Origin: Methylomonas sp.
GTDB lineage: Bacteria; Pseudomonadota; Gammaproteobacteria; Methylococcales; Methylomonadaceae
Length of the DNA stretch: 13,675 nt
Assembly: GCA_026990815.1 (NCBI GenBank)
Contig: JALXCS010000215.1
Span: 1 to 13,675 of the forward strand
Direction of reading: 5' to 3'
A program made the translations under genes and the position numbers. Below are positions 1 to 6,815 of this stretch, piece after piece. Positions within the stretch are counted from its first letter, which is position 1; the number at the start of each line of letters is the position of its first letter. The notes under the pieces are model-generated. The model was not told the DNA's origin. It searched no databases and was given only the letters and a program-made list of their open reading frames with translations.

Positions 1-56
1 CGATGCAACACTTCAAGGTGTTTAATCTCGTCGGCTGATAGGTGGTAATCATTCAT
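1..56 (-). CDS. N-terminal fragment of an unidentified protein, possibly an IS630-type transposase (cut by window edge)
   Basis: An ATG at 56-54 on the minus strand opens a frame of 18 codons plus two bases that leaves the window at position 1. It reads MNDYHLSADEIKHLEVLH. A short leader followed by 'LSxxExxxLExLHR' resembles the start of the helix-turn-helix region of some IS630-family transposases. That is a recollection from a very short stretch and could equally fit another DNA-binding protein. A TATAAT box lies only six bases upstream of the ATG and no Shine-Dalgarno is visible. If it is a transposase, an insertion-sequence end should lie between here and the zinc permease gene, but I could not identify one. 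Confidence 0.3.
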   Translation of the reverse strand, partial: MNDYHLSADEIKHLEVLH

Positions 57-62
57 GTCGTT

Positions 63-92
63 ATTATATTCGCTATCAATACAATACGTCAT
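63..92 (-). promoter_or_regulatory. Candidate sigma70 promoter for the left-edge gene
   Basis: Reading the minus strand, ATGACG (92-87, four of six matches to TTGACA) is followed after 18 bases by a perfect TATAAT (68-63). The ATG of the left-edge gene starts at 56. Transcription would begin at or next to the start codon, which implies a leaderless or nearly leaderless message. The boxes are read directly; promoter activity is inferred. Confidence 0.3.
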
Positions 93-259
93 CTAGTTTA
101 TGTGCATTCTTGATCGCGAATAGTATATATAAAGTGTAAAGTGAACAGCTACATTTCACCTGATGCCCCAAAATATTTTTTGGAGTCCAGTTTGTACCTG
201 ATTCATTGTCTTTATTTTCACCAACTCTTTGAAATTATTTTCTAAGCAATCGTTTCAAT

Positions 260-1024
260 CTAACAAAGGTATCGCTTTATCACTGGATTAGTTATGATTG
301 CCATACTTAGCAGCGTCCAAACAGTAATGGCGCCGGTCGGTAAATCAAAAAGTATCGAAACTACCAGTCCCAAAAGGTAACCAGCCAAACCGACCAGGTA
401 CGATACAATTAGTTTTTTTTTAGGATTGATTATATGACGGCTGACCAGTGCCGGCAAAATCAAACTGGCAAATACCAGATAGATCCCTATTAATTGTACT
501 GAAGCGGTGATTGCCAAAGAAAAAACAAAATAAAACACGCTGGGCCTTTTTCTACAATCCACTGTATACCAGATGAGCAATAACGGTGCGTATAGTGCAG
601 CTACCCAGAGCAATTGCTGGTTATTTACCCATAAAATTTGTCCAACTAACAAATCACGTAATAATTCTTCACTATGTGCTGAAAAACTGGCTAACAACAG
701 ACCACCACTGGCAGCCAGAATGAAAAGCAAACCAATCAATGCTTCTAATATCGAGGGAAATTGTCGCTCTAAATAATGAATCACAGCCGCGCCACTCATG
801 GCGCTCATCCCAGCAAAAACCTGGATCTGCCAGTTCGCTAATTCGCCTCCAAAAATGGTTGCTGCAATCACGCCCAAGGCAGCAATTTGGGCAATTGCAA
901 TATCAATAAATATAATACCCCGTCTGAGAACTTCTTGTCCCAAAGGGACATGGGTAGAGAGTACCAATGCCCCCGCCAGAAAAGCTGGCAAAATCAGTAA
1001 CAGCTCAAAATTGTCTCCCATCAT
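260..1024 (-). CDS. znuB: Metal (probably zinc) ABC transporter permease, ABC-3/ZnuB family
   Basis: This is an inner-membrane permease of the ABC-3 family, which moves zinc or manganese from a periplasmic binding protein into the cytoplasm. The 254 residues are almost all hydrophobic, with about seven or eight membrane segments (roughly 8-24, 33-58, 66-84, 92-114, 122-150, 163-197, 207-246). Family hallmarks are the DIAIAQIAALG stretch at 41-51 and GIYLVFASLILPAL at 180-193. Length is normal for ZnuB. The start (ATG ATG) overlaps the stop of the upstream binding-protein gene as ATGA, so the two are translationally coupled. The ATP-binding subunit needed to energise transport is not encoded beside it: only about 200 bases without a gene separate this gene from the left-edge fragment. 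Zinc rather than manganese is inferred from the partner protein. Confidence 0.85.
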   Translation of the reverse strand: MMGDNFELLLILPAFLAGALVLSTHVPLGQEVLRRGIIFIDIAIAQIAALGVIAATIFGGELANWQIQVFAGMSAMSGAAVIHYLERQFPSILEALIGLLFILAASGGLLLASFSAHSEELLRDLLVGQILWVNNQQLLWVAALYAPLLLIWYTVDCRKRPSVFYFVFSLAITASVQLIGIYLVFASLILPALVSRHIINPKKKLIVSYLVGLAGYLLGLVVSILFDLPTGAITVWTLLSMAIITNPVIKRYLC

Positions 1025-1911
1025 TTATTTGCATCCAATAATCGCTGAATCGTGTCATCAAATAATGCAAATAAATTTTCACTTTGCTCATCACCGCCAA
1101 CGGTAAAAGGTAATGTGACTTTAGTTATTGCTGCCTTATCAACTAACCAATCTGTTGCTCTGGAAGGTTGGTAGGCGGCATTGATTACCATTTTTGCAGG
1201 CGTGGCCTTGATTTGGTTGAGAACCTTGTTCAAATCCTCAACAGTGGGTGGAACTCCTGGTTTCACTTCTAGTGCGGCAACTTTTTTTATTTTCAACCAA
1301 TCAAATAAATAACTCCAATTATCGTGTTGAACAACAACGGCAACCCCTTTTAAGGGTATTGCTTGCTGCTGCCATTTTTCTATCGCAGCCTGCCAGCGTT
1401 GACTAAACCCCTCCCATCGTTGTTGATATAGTGAAGCATTTTCAGCATCAATTTTTTGTAATCGTTGTGATAGCGCCTTCGCAACCAACAGAATATTCAA
1501 TGGACTGGTCTGAATATGGGGATTACCGGCTGAATGGATATCGCCTAGACTTCGATCCAGGGCAACCGGTACATCCAATAATTTGACATAATTTGTCGCC
1601 ATAAAATTACCTGCGGCTCCAGTCTGAATGCTTGCGTTGCCAGATTTTTTTTGCAATAAAGGCAGCCAGCCTATCTCCAGTTCTGCGCCGGTACAAACCA
1701 GTAGATCGGCTTGTCTTATTTTTGCAATAAGGCTGGGACGAGCTTGAATATGATGGGGGTCTTGCAGCCCTGAAGTCGCAGAAAAAACCCTAATGTTGTT
1801 GCCCCCCAATTCTTGACTTAATGACGCCCACTCCGGTTCACAAGCAAAAATATTGATGTCCGCAATAACGGGGAAACTATTCAAAAGTAATAGCAGGGGA
1901 AGTACTCTCAT
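1021..1911 (-). CDS. znuA: Zinc ABC transporter periplasmic substrate-binding protein, ZnuA-like
   Basis: This is a cluster A-I metal-binding protein that captures zinc (or manganese) in the periplasm and delivers it to the permease encoded just downstream. Residues 1-17 form a signal peptide ending at an Ala before Asp18; no lipobox cysteine is seen. Likely metal ligands are His54 in DPHHIQARPS, His132 in GNPHI (His126 is an alternative), His196 in VVVQHDNW and Asp274 in VGGDEQSEN. Their spacing is close to that of ZnuA. The acidic, histidine-rich loop of E. coli ZnuA is absent. A good Shine-Dalgarno (AAGGA) lies eight bases before the ATG. The stop codon overlaps the permease start. The porin gene lies 178 bases upstream in the same direction. 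Identity as a metal-binding protein is firm; zinc specificity is inferred. Confidence 0.85.
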   Translation of the reverse strand: MRVLPLLLLLNSFPVIADINIFACEPEWASLSQELGGNNIRVFSATSGLQDPHHIQARPSLIAKIRQADLLVCTGAELEIGWLPLLQKKSGNASIQTGAAGNFMATNYVKLLDVPVALDRSLGDIHSAGNPHIQTSPLNILLVAKALSQRLQKIDAENASLYQQRWEGFSQRWQAAIEKWQQQAIPLKGVAVVVQHDNWSYLFDWLKIKKVAALEVKPGVPPTVEDLNKVLNQIKATPAKMVINAAYQPSRATDWLVDKAAITKVTLPFTVGGDEQSENLFALFDDTIQRLLDANK

Positions 1912-1972
1912 TTCTTGATCCTTAGATAATTTGGGAAGGTGAATAAAATTGCCTGTGCATATAACCAGTCTT

Positions 1973-1984
1973 GTTATTTGTAAC
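1973..1984. promoter_or_regulatory. Palindrome upstream of znuA, possible metal-regulator operator
   Basis: The site GTTA-TTTG-TAAC is a perfect 4-bp inverted repeat with a 4-base spacer, 62 bases upstream of the znuA start. Gammaproteobacterial Zur sites contain GTTAT/ATAAC half-sites with a different centre, so this is only a partial resemblance. The palindrome is read directly; a regulatory role is speculation from position. Confidence 0.2.
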
Positions 1985-2089
1985 CCTATGCGCTTACAAA
2001 TCAGATGATAAATTTTTTTACATCACTTGAGATGATTTGCTCAGGTATACAAAATAACAAAAAACCTGGTTTATTTTTTTCATCAAGCC

Positions 2090-3430
2090 TTAATAACTAT
2101 GTGCGCCATGGGTACCAATATTGACGGTATATTGTAAAAAGAATTGCGTATCATCAATACGAGAAGATTGATCATAATTGACTTGAGCTCGAATTCGACT
2201 GAATTCACTGGGTAACCACTCAAGCATAAAGCTATAACGCCGAGGATTAGTGTTCGTCAAATCAAAATTAGCATCACTAAGTAATGTATTGCTCAATCTG
2301 GTAAATGAACTTCCCAGATGATCGTAACGTAATCCGGCACGCCAATGAGGAATAAATTGATAGATTCCTTCGATATAACCACCGTAATGCTGAGCATTGT
2401 AAGCAGCCCCCATTGAAGTATCGCTATTGAACAATTGACCATTCTCATGTTGGTAAAAAAAGTCACTCTGCAGGGTGAAATTTTGCTGCGTAGGATTACC
2501 ATTTGGCGCCCATTTATAAATCAGTGACAAATTGCTGATATTAGTATCCCCACTAAAAGAAACCGGGTTATTGCCATTACCAAATGCGCGGTCTTTTGGA
2601 CTTGATTCCCAATGAGAAACACCGGCTTGCCAACTATGGCTGATGCCAATATCGCCACCAGTTTTAGCAAAAATTAGCCAATCACCAATTCCTCTGTGAC
2701 CAGAATTACCAGGATAATGGCCGCCACTGCCAATGGTCCCACCAATTTCAATCAATTGATCAGTCGGCAGGACGAAAGATAATTTCACGCCATCGGTGGT
2801 GAGTTGATCACCAAATAAACCACGATAAATCAAAGGCGCATCAGAAAAATTCCAGGCATGGGCATGGCGTTCATTCAGATAACCAATCGGTGAGAAAAAC
2901 CGGCCTGCACGCACAGTCGCACCATAACCCAGGCCCAATGTTTCAATAAAGGCTTCTTCAATGCCAATATCAACATTACCATCTTCGTCGGCCAAGGCGA
3001 AAGTAGCTTGTCCAGAAAACAGTTGATCGACACTGGCGCTTAAAGTAATTTCACTTTCGCCTAATGAAAAACCTTGGGGAACCAAACCCGCCTCATTTTG
3101 CAGAGAATAGCCACTCAACACATAATTATCCGGGGATTCGGAATAATGATTATATTGACCATTCAATACTAAACTAATAGCAGGGTTGAAGTCATTAATA
3201 CGATGGGTTTTTGGAACCGGAGTATTTTTGACGATGGCCACCTCCGAAGCGACTTCCTTATTCGCGGCTTCAGCTTTTGCAAGGCGTTGCTCTAATTGTT
3301 GAATGCGTTGCTCATATTCAGATCGCATTTGAGCAAGTTCTGCTTTTATCTCGCTTATCTCATCAGCAAAAACGGGTGTTATAAATGCAAAAACTGCTCC
3401 AGCAAATATAAATCTGACGGTGTTTTTCAA
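2090..3430 (-). CDS. Outer-membrane porin-like beta-barrel protein linked to the zinc uptake genes
   Basis: This is probably an outer-membrane channel; I do not recognise a named family. A signal peptide covers residues 1-22, with cleavage likely in VFA-DE. A charged coiled coil at about 24-62 is rich in Glu, Gln and Lys, as in porins with an N-terminal periplasmic helix. The remaining ~380 residues alternate polar and aromatic positions with glycine turns, as expected for a barrel. The C-terminus is GTHGAHSY, with two histidines near the end and a terminal aromatic residue. The 446-residue length suits a 16-18-strand porin. The start is a TTG, because no in-frame ATG exists nearby and the signal peptide begins directly there. 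The gene is followed after 178 bases by znuA in the same direction, which suggests it helps metal cross the outer membrane. That role is inferred from context only. Confidence 0.7.
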   Translation of the reverse strand: MKNTVRFIFAGAVFAFITPVFADEISEIKAELAQMRSEYEQRIQQLEQRLAKAEAANKEVASEVAIVKNTPVPKTHRINDFNPAISLVLNGQYNHYSESPDNYVLSGYSLQNEAGLVPQGFSLGESEITLSASVDQLFSGQATFALADEDGNVDIGIEEAFIETLGLGYGATVRAGRFFSPIGYLNERHAHAWNFSDAPLIYRGLFGDQLTTDGVKLSFVLPTDQLIEIGGTIGSGGHYPGNSGHRGIGDWLIFAKTGGDIGISHSWQAGVSHWESSPKDRAFGNGNNPVSFSGDTNISNLSLIYKWAPNGNPTQQNFTLQSDFFYQHENGQLFNSDTSMGAAYNAQHYGGYIEGIYQFIPHWRAGLRYDHLGSSFTRLSNTLLSDANFDLTNTNPRRYSFMLEWLPSEFSRIRAQVNYDQSSRIDDTQFFLQYTVNIGTHGAHSY

Positions 3431-3840
3431 CTTTATTTTTAAAAAATGATGAATGGAAATATTTGACTTGACGACCTAAAAACCATCAATAACTGATTAT
3501 TGTAGGCGAGTGTCATTGGTCATTATAATTGATGTTTATTACGGCTTTGTTACGGATGTAATGGTATTCACGTTTCAGGCAGATTGTGAAGAAAATTTTT
3601 TCAAATATCGTTTTCCACCGATAAGTAAAAGATTTTTTATGATGGAAATCGGATCTTGATTCACATTATTATTTTGGTTATGAATGAATAATATCACTTA
3701 CCGCCATTCCACAAATTTTTGTCATGTACAGAGATCAATTACAAAGATTTATACCTTTTCTTGATCAAAAAATTCAATTAATAATACTTCTACTCTCAGG
3801 AAAAGGATTGTTGAAAATACTTTTTAAAACAAGAGCGGGT
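3431..3840. other. 410-bp AT-rich intergenic region between mltD and the porin gene
   Basis: No credible reading frame or structural RNA is seen. The part next to the porin gene holds a candidate promoter and two short palindromes, described separately. The part next to the mltD stop shows no convincing hairpin followed by a T-tract on the minus strand, so where mltD transcription ends is unclear. Confidence 0.6.
3487..3561 (-). promoter_or_regulatory. Candidate promoter and operator region of the porin gene
   Basis: On the minus strand a TATAAT occupies 3527-3522, about 92 bases before the TTG start. The expected -35 position (about 3545-3550, ACAAAG) does not resemble TTGACA. Two perfect short palindromes flank it. 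CAATAA-CTGA-TTATTG (3487-3502) falls roughly at +13 to +28 of a start at about 3515. TTAC-GGAT-GTAA (3550-3561) sits just upstream of the -35 position. A weak -35 with flanking palindromes fits a regulated promoter. Which regulator would bind is unknown; Zur is a guess from the neighbouring genes. Confidence 0.25.
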
Positions 3841-5217
3841 TTAAATATTCTTAATGATTAATTTTTGGCCTGGTTGCAGAATGCTTTTCAGGCTAAGTTT
3901 ATTCCAAAGCGCCAATTTTTTACTGCTAATGGCAAATTTACGCGAAATATCCCAGAAAGTATCGCCTTTTTTTACGATGTAAAGACGTCGTTTTGTTCGT
4001 TTTCTGGTTTTTTTTGATCGAAATGGATGATGTAACTGCTTATTTGATGTGGTGGGGATTAGCAGATATCGTCCAGCATGGATAAAGTTGCTGGCCATGC
4101 GATTGACTTCCCGTATGGATTTAACAGATGTCCGGTATTTTTTTGCAATCAGACTTAAATTTTCTCCTGATCTTATTTTGTGACGTCGCCATTGGATACG
4201 TTGATTTTTTGGGAGTTCAGCCAGTTTTTGCTTAAATTTTTCTGCTTTATTGACCGGGATCAATAGTCTATGAGGTCCATTTGGGGCGGTATGCCAGCGA
4301 TTAAAGCCCGGGTTGAATTTGAAAAATTCATCCAACGTCATATCAGCCAGTTTGGCCGCTTTGGCGAGTGATAACTGTGAACCTACATCAACACTAACAA
4401 AGGCGGGCTGATTAGGGATATCAAGCAAACTGATATTTAAAGTTTTAGCATCTGCAAAGATTTTGGCAATAGCCAATAATCTAGGCACATAATTCATGGT
4501 TTCCTTGGGTAAGCGCAAAGACCAGTAATCAGTTGATTTATGTTTTCTTCTATTGTTTCGGATTGCCCGGTTGATTCGACTTTTACCGGCATTATAAGAC
4601 GCCAGTGCCAACAACCAGTCACCTTTAAAACTGTTTGAAAGCTGTTTTAAATATTGGGTTGCAGCTTCTGTTGAGGCAAAAACATCACGGCGACCGTCAT
4701 ACCACCAGTTTTGTTTTAATCCAAAATGGCGGCCAGTTGAGGGAATAAATTGCCACAGGCCTGCTGCTTTTTTCCGGGAGTGGGCGTGCGGTCGAAAAGC
4801 ACTTTCAACGGCGGGTAGTAAGGCAAGTTCCCCCGGAAGTCCTTTGGTTTCAATTTGTTCGAGAATATTGTAAAGATAGGGCGCAGCACGCTTTTGAATT
4901 CGTTCAAGATATTCGGGATGTTTCAAATACCATTGGTATTCCCTGTTAATTCGTTTATTTGAAATGTCTGAAATTTTATAAAGGGAAACCATTCGGTCCC
5001 AAATTGTCAGAGGTTTAGGTGGTTTTTTCTTGGAAGCAGAAAAAACCGGTTGAATGGATTCAGCTTTCCGGTTGATAATGACCAGTTCAATCGGTTGTGC
5101 TTTAACCACTGGCGCTTTTGGAGGAGGCTTCTGGATACTGGTGACGTGTTTTGCGCACCCCGCAGTTAGCAATAAAATGAATATTAATGCAGTTTTAAAG
5201 GCAATTTTATGCGTCAT
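3841..5217 (-). CDS. mltD: Membrane-bound lytic murein transglycosylase D (lipoprotein with SLT and two LysM domains)
   Basis: This enzyme cleaves the glycan strands of peptidoglycan, releasing 1,6-anhydromuramyl products during wall remodelling. It is a lipoprotein: the signal sequence ends in the lipobox LTAGC with Cys21, which would anchor it to a membrane facing the periplasm. A proline- and lysine-rich linker covers about 30-70. The SLT domain lies at about 115-260, with the catalytic Glu138 in AVESAF, GLWQFIPSTG at 153-162 and SYNAG at 207-211. Two LysM peptidoglycan-binding repeats follow at about 344-388 and 412-456, joined by a very basic linker. E. coli MltD has the same architecture and similar length. 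The gene is divergent from the methyltransferase-rnhA pair, matching the E. coli neighbourhood except that gloB is missing. Confidence 0.92.
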   Translation of the reverse strand: MTHKIAFKTALIFILLLTAGCAKHVTSIQKPPPKAPVVKAQPIELVIINRKAESIQPVFSASKKKPPKPLTIWDRMVSLYKISDISNKRINREYQWYLKHPEYLERIQKRAAPYLYNILEQIETKGLPGELALLPAVESAFRPHAHSRKKAAGLWQFIPSTGRHFGLKQNWWYDGRRDVFASTEAATQYLKQLSNSFKGDWLLALASYNAGKSRINRAIRNNRRKHKSTDYWSLRLPKETMNYVPRLLAIAKIFADAKTLNISLLDIPNQPAFVSVDVGSQLSLAKAAKLADMTLDEFFKFNPGFNRWHTAPNGPHRLLIPVNKAEKFKQKLAELPKNQRIQWRRHKIRSGENLSLIAKKYRTSVKSIREVNRMASNFIHAGRYLLIPTTSNKQLHHPFRSKKTRKRTKRRLYIVKKGDTFWDISRKFAISSKKLALWNKLSLKSILQPGQKLIIKNI

Positions 5218-5244
5218 CCTGAATGTTAATTGAAACTTAAATTT

Positions 5245-5327
5245 AGAGGAAATTATAGATGGTTTTGCTTGGTATTACGAATATTGATGGGAATTGGTTG
5301 GCAAATGAAGCGAAAATTTTTGTTTGA
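5245..5327 (+). promoter_or_regulatory. Shine-Dalgarno and 22-codon out-of-frame reading frame overlapping the methyltransferase start
   Basis: AGAGGA (5245-5250) stands eight bases before the ATG at 5259, an ideal ribosome-binding arrangement. That ATG opens a 22-codon frame (MVLLGITNIDG...) ending in TGA at 5325-5327. It is out of frame with the methyltransferase and overlaps its probable ATG at 5305. It could be a leader peptide coupling translation into the methyltransferase, or chance. The arrangement is directly visible; function is not shown. Confidence 0.2.
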
Positions 5328-6021
5328 ATGGTTCCAAACCCCAAAAGGGCTTGTGCTAAGACAACAGGAAACGGATTACCTGCAACGAAATATCACGGTC
5401 AGTTATAAGCAGACAATCTTACAAATTGGAGCGCTGGGGTGGGAGCAAGATTTTATCGATTGTTCTTTCTATACAAGATTTGTAATAGCTGATAACAAGG
5501 CCAGAGGTTGTGAGCAAAGTGCCAAGATTCAATCAACGGCTAACTTAATGCCGATTCAAACGGAATCTATCGATCTGGTGATTTTGCCTCATGTTTTGGA
5601 GTTTGAGCGTGATCAACATCATGTATTACGGGAAGTTGAACGGGTGCTGAAACCAGAAGGCAAACTGATCATGATTAGTTTTAATCCGTGGCGAGTATTT
5701 ACGCATTGGCAATATTTTAAAAATAGAGATAAGCATGACCCGTGGATAGGGGTTTTTATTCGACGATCAAAAATTATCGATTGGTTGAAATTGCTTAATT
5801 TTGAGATTGAAGCTGTTGTCGGCTTTAATTTTGATGTCAATAAACCGGAACCCCATCTTATCGAGAGTCTGAGAAAAAGAAATGCGTTGTTTGCTGCTGC
5901 TTATGCAGTCAAAGCGGTAAAACGCCGTTATCATTTAATTCCATTGGAGCCAGTTAGAGCCCGAAAATTCAGGCTGGCTTCAGTGGGTGTTTTGGAACCA
6001 TCAAATCGCAGTAAACTATGA
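5305..6021 (+). CDS. Class I SAM-dependent methyltransferase, YafS-like
   Basis: This is a putative S-adenosylmethionine-dependent methyltransferase of unknown substrate. With the ATG at 5305 the protein has 238 residues. The frame stays open upstream to a TTG at 5230 (263 residues) and an ATG at 5287. I prefer 5305 because the FEWFQTPKG motif common near the N-terminus of such proteins follows at once, and because the best Shine-Dalgarno upstream lies inside the longer version. Visible motifs are a degenerate motif I, LQIGALGW (39-46), lacking the usual GxGxG; LPHVLEF (94-100), the 'xDLVxxxHVLEF' region; and VLKPEGKLIMISFNPW (114-129). The stop overlaps the rnhA start as ATGA. E. coli yafS also sits beside rnhA, supporting orthology at the level of neighbourhood. 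Confidence 0.8.
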   Translation: MKRKFLFEWFQTPKGLVLRQQETDYLQRNITVSYKQTILQIGALGWEQDFIDCSFYTRFVIADNKARGCEQSAKIQSTANLMPIQTESIDLVILPHVLEFERDQHHVLREVERVLKPEGKLIMISFNPWRVFTHWQYFKNRDKHDPWIGVFIRRSKIIDWLKLLNFEIEAVVGFNFDVNKPEPHLIESLRKRNALFAAAYAVKAVKRRYHLIPLEPVRARKFRLASVGVLEPSNRSKL

Positions 6022-6452
6022 CCGAACCTGTAATTATTTATACTGATGGAGCATGCCGTGGAAATCCTGGTCCTGGAGGATGGGGGGCGGTGTTACGCTA
6101 CAAGCAAAACACTCGGGAGTTGTTTGGTGGTGAATTTGACACGACTAATAATCGAATGGAACTAATGGCGGCCATCATGGCGCTGGAAAGTTTGAATAGA
6201 CCCTGTCAGGTTGAATTAAGTACCGATTCGACTTATGTCCTGAAAGGAATCACCGAATGGATGGATAATTGGAAAGCCAGAGGCTGGAAAACCGCGAATA
6301 AAAAACCGGTTAAAAACGAAGATCTTTGGCGCAGATTGGATGCAGCCATTGGACAGCATGATGTCCAGTGGCAATGGGTGAAAGGTCACTCTGGACATGA
6401 GGGTAATGAATTGGCAGATAGTCTGGCGAATAAAGGCATAGATTCTTTATGA
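6018..6452 (+). CDS. rnhA: Ribonuclease HI
   Basis: RNase HI is a cytoplasmic endonuclease that cuts the RNA strand of RNA-DNA hybrids, clearing R-loops and replication primers. All catalytic residues of the E. coli enzyme are present at the same numbers: Asp10 in IYTDGACRGNPG, Glu48 in NNRMELMA, Asp70 in STDSTYV, His124 in VKGHSGH and Asp134 in ELADSLAN. The basic handle (KARGWKTANKKPVKN, 86-100) is intact. Length (144 residues) is close to the E. coli protein. Its ATG overlaps the methyltransferase stop and it lacks an obvious Shine-Dalgarno, so translation is probably coupled. dnaQ, the neighbour of rnhA in E. coli and many gammaproteobacteria, is not found downstream. Confidence 0.97.
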   Translation: MTEPVIIYTDGACRGNPGPGGWGAVLRYKQNTRELFGGEFDTTNNRMELMAAIMALESLNRPCQVELSTDSTYVLKGITEWMDNWKARGWKTANKKPVKNEDLWRRLDAAIGQHDVQWQWVKGHSGHEGNELADSLANKGIDSL

Positions 6453-6497
6453 CTCTTTTTCCACTGTACTTGACAAAAATATGTGGGATGGAGCTAA

Positions 6498-6653
6498 GGA
6501 ACGTTCAAAAAATTAATTTAACAACTGACTTGCCTTTTTATTCGCCATCCACGTTACACATACAGTTACATAGCTTATTATGCGTCTGTTTGTGTTGCCT
6601 CGAATGCGTAAAAAATTCTGCGTCAGTTGTTGAATTAATTTCTTTCTCGTCCC
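6498..6653. repeat. 156-bp imperfect palindrome, MITE-like element
   Basis: The two halves are inverted copies in one register without gaps. The best arms are 6511-6529 and 6622-6640 (AATTAATTTAACAACTGAC against its inverse, 18 of 19 paired). Inside them 25 of the 46 opposing positions pair, and pairing continues outward to GGAACG (6498) opposite CGTCCC (6653). The remaining loop is only a few bases. Such a structure with GG...CC ends fits a decayed miniature inverted-repeat element, or two inverted copies of one transposon end. No clear target-site duplication is visible. As RNA it would form a long hairpin between two converging genes and could act as a bidirectional terminator. Confidence 0.6.
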
Positions 6654-6671
6654 AAAGTTATTGAAATAAAA

Positions 6672-6720
6672 AGACATACGTAAATATATCCTTGTAGCTC
6701 TCCGTTGCATCCCTGCGATA
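6672..6720. repeat. Probable copy of a short dispersed repeat
   Basis: The segment contains ATATATCCTTGTAGCTCTCC followed by GTTGCATCCCTGCGATAG. I recall similar 'GGGATGCNNCGGAGAGCTACAAGGAT' stretches (other strand) scattered between genes in gamma-methanotroph genomes, where they produce spurious proteins containing GMQRRATRIYL; that translation is present here on the minus strand. There is only one copy in this window, so the repeat nature rests on memory. Confidence 0.35.
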
Positions 6721-6815
6721 GAAGTTATATTGTTTTTCAATCAATCACTAATATCTTTGGCACCCTAGCACCCAAGAAGCTGAATTTTTTGTCGTGTACA
6801 AAGCTCTTTTCCCAA

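Larger units (their letters stand above)
6453..6815. other. Convergent intergenic region between rnhA and pgm, filled with repeat-like DNA
   Basis: This 363-bp stretch between converging genes holds a long imperfect palindrome (6498-6653) and a second repeat-like segment (6672-6720), described separately. Short open frames on both strands run across the repeats and do not look like genes. No dnaQ remnant is recognisable by eye. Confidence 0.6.

Noticed and set aside
166..181. CCAAAA-TATT-TTTTGG palindrome downstream of the permease gene
   Set aside because: The stem is short and mostly A/T with no T-run after it on the minus strand, so I would not call it a terminator; it does not match a known transposon end I can name.
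2041..2089. Possible terminator after the porin gene
   Set aside because: AAACC and GGTTT are separated by a single base, so the hairpin cannot form a normal loop.
5230..5304. N-terminal extension of the methyltransferase from a TTG at 5230
   Set aside because: The best ribosome-binding site lies inside the extension and the extra residues resemble no family N-terminus; kept only as an alternative start.
6449..6664. 71-codon plus-strand frame whose ATG overlaps the rnhA stop
   Set aside because: The ATGA overlap looks operon-like, but the frame runs across the imperfect palindrome, has a low-complexity Leu/Ser/Cys composition and no recognisable motif.
6513..6740. 75-codon minus-strand frame ending in the palindrome
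   Set aside because: It consists of the second repeat plus the right half of the palindrome; the GMQRRATRIYL phrase looks like repeat translation rather than protein.
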